A stretch of 64,000 nucleotides of DNA from Symsagittifera roscoffensis (Eukaryota > Xenacoelomorpha > Acoela > Convolutidae): NCBI RefSeq assembly GCF_963678635.1, contig NC_087071.1, positions 32,290,141 to 32,354,140 of the forward strand. Direction: 5' to 3'. This document shows positions 57,657 through 64,000 of this stretch, one piece after another. Below the pieces are notes generated by a model. The model saw only the letters and a list, made by a program, of their open reading frames with translations. It made no database searches and was not told the DNA's origin. The position numbers and the translations under genes were made by a program. Position 1 is the stretch's first letter. Every line of letters starts with the position of its first letter.

Positions 57657-60600
57657 TTGCGTACGTCGGAAAACAAAGTGGAGATTCAAGTTGATCACAA
57701 ATGTTACAGTTTTTGCTGCTTTAAAAAACATATTCCAATGGGATGTCCGGACTCTGTCTTACCCGAACTTTTGCCGAAGCACCATTCTGTTAACTGTCTT
57801 TTATCTAACAAAGACAAGGAACCATACAAATACCATTTGTGTCTCTTCCGCGCATTGACCATTTACATGAACGGACACAACGATCTCGACTCTCACACTT
57901 CTAGTTACTTTACAGAATTTGAATCAAAGTCAGGTCATGATCCTAAAAGTTTTCGTGGAGTTTCAGTAGAACACTTGCCTGTCATCGAGGAAATTGTGCA
58001 CGAACATCTTAATATACAATTTTGATATCCAAGAAGGAGAATATGTAGGAGAACTAGCTCGACGAAGATTTGGAAAATTTGAAAAAACCGTTAAATTGTT
58101 AAGGTTTAACAACCATATCACTCATACGAATGATATAGAAAGTTTCTTCAAGTGTTTTCGATGCCCTAGCTTTGACACCTTTTTCCACAAATCAGACACT
58201 TCAATAAACATCTCCTGAGATGCAAGGATTGAGCGAGGCATATTTACCCAAAGAACGTGTATGAGCTCCGCAAAACCTTGTTTGAAAAGCTAGAGGGATT
58301 TAATCTTCCAATTACTGAGAATCAATATTGTAAGCAACCTCGAACTGTTGGCTGAAAAAAGTAAGCTGGAGATGAAAACGAAATTTCAAGATAATGAAGT
58401 TGCTGTCAATGAACGAAAGAAAACGACCTTTGATCATTCAATGAACGCGGGGAAAGCTATTCAAGTAACAAATTCGAGTACAAAGAAGAAAGCATTTAAG
58501 ATTCGGAAGAAGCAGATATGTCAACACAGTTCTTAAGAATTCAAAAAAAAAATCAACTCATTGATTTGAAACAACATCTTGAGAGATATGTAAATACATT
58601 ACCTGTTTTTGGATTTAATAGTAGTAGATATGATTTGAAGTTGATTAAGTCCTACCTTATACCCTATTTGATTCGCGATAAAGAACAAGAAACATCAGTC
58701 ATCAAAAAGCGAACGTCTTTCTATCTTTCAATTTTGGAGATGTACAATTTTTCGACATAACGAAAATTCTGGGTGGAGCAACTACTCTGGAATCTTTTTT
58801 CAAAGCCTTTAAAGCTACCGAAACGAAAGGATTCTTTCCCTATGAGTGGTTCGATAACCCAGACAAACTTGATCTTCTTGAATTGCCACGGTATGAAGCC
58901 TTTTTCAATAAACTTAGAAACAACAATCCTCTAGACAAAGACTTCGTCGATAATGAGCAGCTGAGAAAGAGTGGGCTTGACGAAAAACAAGCACTGAAAA
59001 ACAGTCAAATCGAAACTGTGCCTCCATCTGGTTTGGATAATTAGAATTACTTACGAGAGACTTGGAAGAAAAATGGAATGACTGTAATCAAGACTTTTTG
59101 AAGTGGTACAATAACAAGGATGTAGTTCCAACCCTGGACGCAATGCAAAAACTGATTTAGTTTTATCATAACAAGGGAACTGACATGTTAAAACTTCAAT
59201 GTACACTTCCAAATCTAGCAAAAATATGTCCACATAAATCTACAAATTACAGGTTTGATCCGTTTTGCGAAAGGGATAAAGATTTGTATGAAAAAATACG
59301 AGAAGACATGACCGGCGGGCCTTCCCTTGTATTCACTGGAGAAGCTGTGGTTGAATAAACATTCATCAGAAATTCATCAATTGTTTGTAAATTAATCGTT
59401 GGAATTGATGCAAGTCAGCTCTACCCCTTCTCAATGTGTCAAGCTATGCCAAATGGACTGTACACGAGATGAGAATTTGACACTGATATGCAAAAATTCA
59501 AGGCTAGATAAAACGGAACTCGCACTTTTGAGAATATGGTGATATATTTTTATCAGGAAACAAGATCAGAATGTAAAGTTGAGAGCTTTTTTAAATCTAG
59601 TAAGTAGAAAAAATTTCGACTGTTTTAATTTGGACGGTTATTGTGATCACTGTAAGACAGTGTTCGAAGCAATGGGACGTTACTGCCACTTTTGTTCTTG
59701 TCAAGAAGCTCGTCCCTCCTTAACAGATCACGATATTGAACGAAGAAATCAGAAGAGAGAGAGAGAGGGATGATATGAGACGGGAATACATAAAAAAGAA
59801 AGAATACAAAGTTAAGGAAATGTGGGAGTGTGAGTGGTGGGAAAGTTTCAAAACCAATAGCAAGATCAAAAATCATATCAAAACACTTTTTCCTTACAAA
59901 AAAAACTTCTTTCTACAGACTCCCTTCTAGCAAAAATAAAAGGTGGATCCCTTTTTGGCTATGTTCAGTGCAATTTAGTTGTTCCAGATGAAGTGAAATC
60001 AAAGTTTGCCAACTTTTCTTCATCTTTCAAAAACACCGATATTGGAAGAATGATATTGGAGACTACACGAAAAACTATGCAAACGAGAAGGAAATATTAA
60101 AACAACCTGAAAGAATGCTGATATCTAGTTTCAGACTAGAAAATGGAACAGTTACAACTCCTCTGTTCAGCTTTTGTTTAGAACTTGGGTTGCAGAGTAC
60201 CAAATTTACCGTTTTGTTCAGTATACTCCACGGAAATGTTTCAAAAACTTCCTTCAATCAGTGGTTGATGCGAGAAGAGAAGGAGATGAAAACCCTCTAT
60301 CAGGCGTTGTAGCAGAAACTATGAAACTTTTGCGTAATTCCTCCTATGGATATCAGATCATGAATAGATCCAGACATAGAATTACGAAGTATTTGAACGA
60401 TGAAAAAACTCATAAAGCGATCAATGAGTTATTGTTCAAAAGATCAAATACAGTTGAAAAAGACTTGTATGAGGTGGAGTTGTTGAAATCAACCATTGAG
60501 CACCCCGAGAACCCATTATTGTTGGTTTTTTCATACTTAAGTTCTGTGATGTAAATAAATTTGAAGAATTGGGATGGACTCAGATTCACTTGACTTAGAA

Positions 60601-61090
60601 CTTGTTGATCAAAACCTATACGACTGTATCCAACTAGAAAAAAGAGACATTTGGGAAAAAATGAGGGAAAATGACTGCAGGGACTCTTTCAATGCAGATG
60701 AAAAATCTAATTTCTTTCATCGAACGTGTTGCAGTATCAACAAAAAGTATGATAAGCGGGAGCCGGGAATTTTGAAAGAGAAATTTAGGTGCACAGAAAT
60801 GCTAAGTTTATGTAGCAAGAAATATTGCTGCAATGGCAACAAGTCAGATAAATTCAAAATCAGTAGTAAAGGTTTGAACAAACCAGTTATAGAAGATTCT
60901 GGAGATGGACCCATGGCAAAGTACAGGAGAATGCTCGATGAAGCAGTTAACTTTACAACTACTAACAGATGATTGAGAACCGTAAACCGTATGGTGGCCA
61001 CATATGAAGAACCAAAGATAGAACTTCGTTGTTTTTATTCAAAAAGACAAGTTCAAGATGACAAAACCATTGAACTTATAAGAAGTGATG
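57657..61090 (+). pseudogene. Second, divergent family-B DNA polymerase, decayed
   Basis: Fragments in all three plus frames follow one another in the order of a polymerase from a selfish element. The N-terminal part has CLFRALTIYMNG and GELARRRFGKFEKTVKLL with a zinc-finger-like CFRCPSFDTFF. Exonuclease motif II is LPVFGFNSSRYDLKLI near 58600. Palm motif A is GIDASQLYPFSM near 59402, motif B KLLRNSSYGYQ near 60325 and motif C MDSDS near 60574. A Cys-rich segment (CSKKYCC) follows. At least four shifts and several in-frame stops (for example near 59042, 59158, 59356) disable it. Catalytic Asp residues of motifs A and C remain. No terminal repeats were found around it. It belongs to a different lineage from the gene at 13834-18171. 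Confidence 0.85.
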
Positions 61091-61941
61091 CAATGAAAGA
61101 AATTTATAACAAGTGATGCAATGTATTAAAGTTTGTACGAAGCAGTATTTTGTTGGTGTTTTATTATAAAGTTGCTGTAGAATTCAAATACGATGCAGTG
61201 ATTTAAATAATTTCTTGGTGATTCAATTTTTTTCTCGAAAAATTGACTTTATTCGAAGTTTCAGTAGGTTTCAGCGTAGTTTCAGAGAAATAAAACAATG
61301 TTTCAAAAAAGTAGGACTATCTAATAAATTAGTTAATAAGTCGAATTATAACAAATCTTATCGTTTTTTGAAGTTTTTTAAAAAAAAATCTCATTTTATA
61401 CTCAAAAACTTTTATCATTGACTTACCATGTATCAAAAAACTAATTAGAAGACCTTCATTCCACAATCTATACGTAATTAACCATTAATTTTTTCCAAAT
61501 AGATAACGCGCGCCGAGATTTTTGAGAAGAAACTAGACATCTCTACACAAAACCCAAAAAAACACAGATTTTTTCTATCATTACGTTACCATCACACAAA
61601 CCATGAAAACTTACCATTAGTTTTCCCTATCTTTTTACCTTGTAGACTCTATACCCAAGGTTATTACAGCAAGGCTGACCCGGAATCTTTAACGTATCTT
61701 AATAGATAAGGTCAGCTACGCCCCCCCCCCCCCTGATCAGCCCAAACATCTACTACTATTTCTTTTCTATTTAAATCTCTTATTTTTTTTACAAATCACT
61801 AAAATTGTTGATATGAAAAGTGACATTAAAAAAGTAGAATCTACTTTTTCTTGGCGCAGGAATCCTTAAAGCAGACTCTTTTGCTCAATTTTCAAATCCA
61901 GTTTAAGTTTAAAAAAAGTGTTTTTGTGTTTTCTGATGTTT
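61091..61941. other. AT-rich DNA with a C homopolymer
   Basis: No gene is supported. A C14 run lies near 61720-61733, next to a short inverted pair (GGCTGACC ... GGTCAGCT, about 61672-61715). Confidence 0.5.
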
Positions 61942-62139
61942 AGACCTATGTTTCGACTGTGCTCGACCTATGTTTTGACTTTCTAGACCTATGTTTTGAC
62001 TTTCTCAACCGAAGTTGAGTTTGTTTCGATTTTGTGCTTGACTTAAAATTGCTTCTCGACCGCGGAACTTCAGCCGCAAAACTGCACTTGCTCGACTTTC
62101 AAAGTCGAAACATAAGTCGAGCACCTCGGCCCGGGTTGC
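61942..62139. repeat. Palindromic TCGACCTATGTTTCGAC array ending in CCCGGG
   Basis: The phrase GACCTATGTTTCGACT or near forms occurs three times (about 61943, 61965, 61986), then inversely as AGTCGAAACATAAGTCGAGCAC (62102-62123). The segment closes with GGCCCGGGTTGC. It resembles the other fold-back arrays of this window, but a left CCCGGG end and a TA flank are missing, so it may be truncated. Confidence 0.5.
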
Positions 62140-62386
62140 AGCTATTATTTTGTTACAAACGGGTTTTTTATTTAGTTGCATAATTGTGCCATCATGTAAA
62201 ATTGACCTGGATTAGGACTTGTGTAGATTTTTGTGTGTCTTCAATAACCCTGATAAACTTCCACTGTTAAAAAAATTGTTCCGAAGTTTGGTCCTTTATA
62301 AAATTGCTTCATACATCGAATAAAGCTAATAAATATTCTTCTCTAACTATTCACAGTAATAGAACCATTAAAAAAATTAAAACACG

Positions 62387-62527
62387 ATGAAAAATTTACT
62401 TTTTATGTCCACACTCTTTTCTTGTTCAGTAATGTTTGTGCAAAATAGGGGCGGCAGCAGCAGCGGTAGTAGATCCCGAGGAGGTAGCTTGGGAGGGGGA
62501 GGGGGGTTCAATCTTAAAGCAGGTTGA
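62387..62527 (+). CDS. Tiny secreted Gly/Ser-rich peptide or first exon (46 codons)
   Basis: ATG 62387 opens MKNLLFMSTLFSCSVMFVQN, a plausible signal peptide, followed by a Gly/Ser/Arg-rich tail (RGGSSSGSRSRGGS then LGGGGG). The frame stops at TGA 62525, but GCAG|GTTGAG at the end resembles a splice donor, so this may be exon 1. A TATAAAA at about 62298 lies 89 bp upstream. Gly-rich secreted peptides are common in invertebrates. No homologue can be named. Confidence 0.35.
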   Translation: MKNLLFMSTLFSCSVMFVQNRGGSSSGSRSRGGSLGGGGGFNLKAG

Positions 62528-63119
62528 GATGCCTTAGCGGGTTGGCTTCGTGGTCGCGAGAGCAGCCAGCCTTCTGTATTTCCACAAGAACGAAAAATTG
62601 AAGCAGGTGATGGAAGTGAAAAAAGCTGCGACTGAATTCAAAATTGTATGATTACCTCAATGTAACGAATTGCTAACATTTTGAAAAAATTGCTGTGATT
62701 CAAACTAATTGTTCTAATTATCATTAGAAAAAAACTGCAAATGACTATGAAATACATTTTTGGGCACTGTTTTCCAATAAGTTGATGAAAATATTCCTTT
62801 AATTTGCTTCATGTTGGCATTAAGGTTGCGGTAAGCAAAAGATTCACATCAAAAACGCTAGTTTGCGATCGATGTTACTCGTTATATTTTATTCGATGTA
62901 CTTTATTTTCAATCGCTGTCATTTGTTTGAAATTCTTTTGCAATAAATCCACGTTTCCATTTGCATAACCACTTACACGTCCGTTATGGACAAGGCAGTC
63001 ATTAAGAACCATTATGGACTGGTAAATGGTTATACAAACAGTTATACTTCGAACAATTAACGAAACAAACCAGTAGGTTAATTTGAAGCAATCCATAACA
63101 AAACTTAGAAGTAGTGCAT
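62528..63119. other. Unassigned DNA
   Basis: No supported gene. A CCACTTACACGTCC / GGACTGGTAAATGG-type palindromic spot near 62965-63030 is weak. Confidence 0.4.
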
Positions 63120-63362
63120 CCGGGTCGAGATCCCGCTCAAAAACCGCTCAAGATATTGTTTTCCAGCAAGACTTGTTATCCAGCAAGATTTGAGCGGTTT
63201 GAGCGGTTTGGGCGGTTTGGGCGTTTTTTTTGGAAAAACCGCTCAAACCGCTCAAATCTCGTCTAACAAACCGCTCAAAAACCGCTTATTTCTTGCGGTG
63301 ATTTTTGAACGGTTGTTCAAGCAAGATTTCAGCTGTTATTAAGCGGTTTTTGAGCGGTCTTA
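63120..63362. repeat. GAGCGG array, half element with CCGGGTCGAGAT end
   Basis: The segment aligns with the left half of the element at 33048 (CCGGGTCGAGATCCCGCTC start, GAGCGGTCTT end), with substitutions and small insertions. The first C of the terminus is missing and no TA flank is seen. Confidence 0.75.
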
Positions 63363-63564
63363 TAAAGAAAACCAATTAAAACCAACAAAAAGGCCTGGAA
63401 AGGTAATGTGACGCTGAGATGCAGTTGAAATACTATCTACAATTTAAAAAAAGGGCTCAACGGTTCTCAACTCAAGCAAGATTTTTTTCGATGTCTTGAC
63501 CAAAAACAATGTGAGCCACTTTTTTCAAATGCTCGAGCAAAATAACCACTGGAAAATATTTAAG

Positions 63565-63600
63565 TATCTGTATGTATGTATGTATGTAGATATGTATGTA
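63565..63600. repeat. TATG microsatellite
   Basis: Repeated TATG steps with one interruption (TAGATATG), lying in the spacer between two GAGCGG blocks. Confidence 0.9.
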
Positions 63601-63723
63601 ACCCACATTTTCGATCGTTTCGAGCAAACACAAAACTGTATTTCCGCTTTTTTCAGTAGTTTTTTAAGAGTTATTTGTGTTCTTAATAACAGGTTACTCT
63701 TTCTCATTACATTTTTATGCTTG

Positions 63724-64000
63724 CCCGAGTCGAGATTTTTCACCTAATTTGAAGCAAGATTTGAGCGGCTTGAGCGGTTTTTTTAGACAATTGCGCTCAA
63801 AATCTTGCTTCGAAATTAGCGGTTTGAGCGGTTTTTGAACGTTTATCTAAAAAAAAACTCTCAAAAACCGCGCAAGATTTGAACGGTTTTGAGCGGTTTA
63901 TCTAAAAAAACCGCTCAAAAACCGCGCAAGATTTGAACGGTTTTGAGCGGTTTATCCAAAAAAAAAACCGCTCAAAAACCTCGCAAGATTTGAGCGGTTT
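63724..64000. repeat. GAGCGG array in reversed orientation, running off the window
   Basis: It starts CCCGAGTCGAGATTTTTCACC and is the inverse of the right half of the 33048 element, then continues into additional GAGCGG/CCGCTC units to the window end. The orientation relative to 63120-63362 differs from the element at 33048. Confidence 0.75.

Overview
This window is AT-rich, gene-poor, repeat-dense eukaryotic DNA, most likely from an invertebrate animal. Spliceosomal introns, a Pol III-type tRNA-like gene, a Ty3/gypsy LTR retrotransposon, a BEL/Pao relic and a Maverick/Polinton all point to a metazoan nuclear genome. The species cannot be named from the sequence. A 200-N assembly gap lies at 56537-56736.

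Layout. Positions 1-4451 are strongly G-poor on the plus strand. They hold two broken reading frames of a probable retroelement, a 212-bp tandem repeat and a candidate LTR. A C-rich/G-rich fold-back follows at 4466-4745. The first intact gene is an intronless 251-codon secreted-type protein (8527-9282, minus). It has a paralogue of identical length at 48581-49336 and a decayed third copy near 44060-44385. A 1.3-kb unit with coding remnants is tandemly duplicated from 10673. Its second copy is split by a complete Polinton at 13025-25010, with 241-bp terminal inverted repeats and the 6-bp target duplication AACAAG. The Polinton carries a decayed protein-primed-type family-B DNA polymerase with two introns, a spliced gene ending in a nuclear-localisation-like tail, a small PC4-like gene and several unrecognised genes. 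No integrase, capsid, packaging ATPase or maturation protease was recognised.

A second insertion lies 360 bp further on: a 7.27-kb Ty3/gypsy element (25368-32641, minus strand, target duplication GAGGT, LTRs 340 and 334 bp) with broken gag, protease, RT/RNase H and integrase and an unexplained 3' region. After it come several palindromic array elements. Two with unrelated interiors (33048-33931, GAGCGG arrays; 39182-40305, CATACAATTTC arrays) both end in CCCGGG and are both bounded by TA. They look like two families moved by one transposase of TA-targeting type. A third pair (6698-6901; 45393-46047) shares CATTACGAGGCC-type ends. One GAGCGG element holds a tRNA-Arg(UCG)-like gene in its spacer.

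From 53575 a 0.9-kb-armed inverted repeat runs into the gap. After the gap come a gag fragment and a second, divergent family-B DNA polymerase pseudogene (57657-61090, plus), then more palindromic arrays to the window end. The only intact non-mobile coding genes seen are the two 251-aa paralogues and possibly a tiny Gly-rich secreted peptide (62387-62527). Everything else is mobile DNA or unassigned AT-rich sequence. The window is best read as nested transposon insertions, with the Polinton, its internal 4.1-kb module bounded by 108-bp inverted repeats, and the CCCGGG/TA fold-back families as the least ordinary parts.
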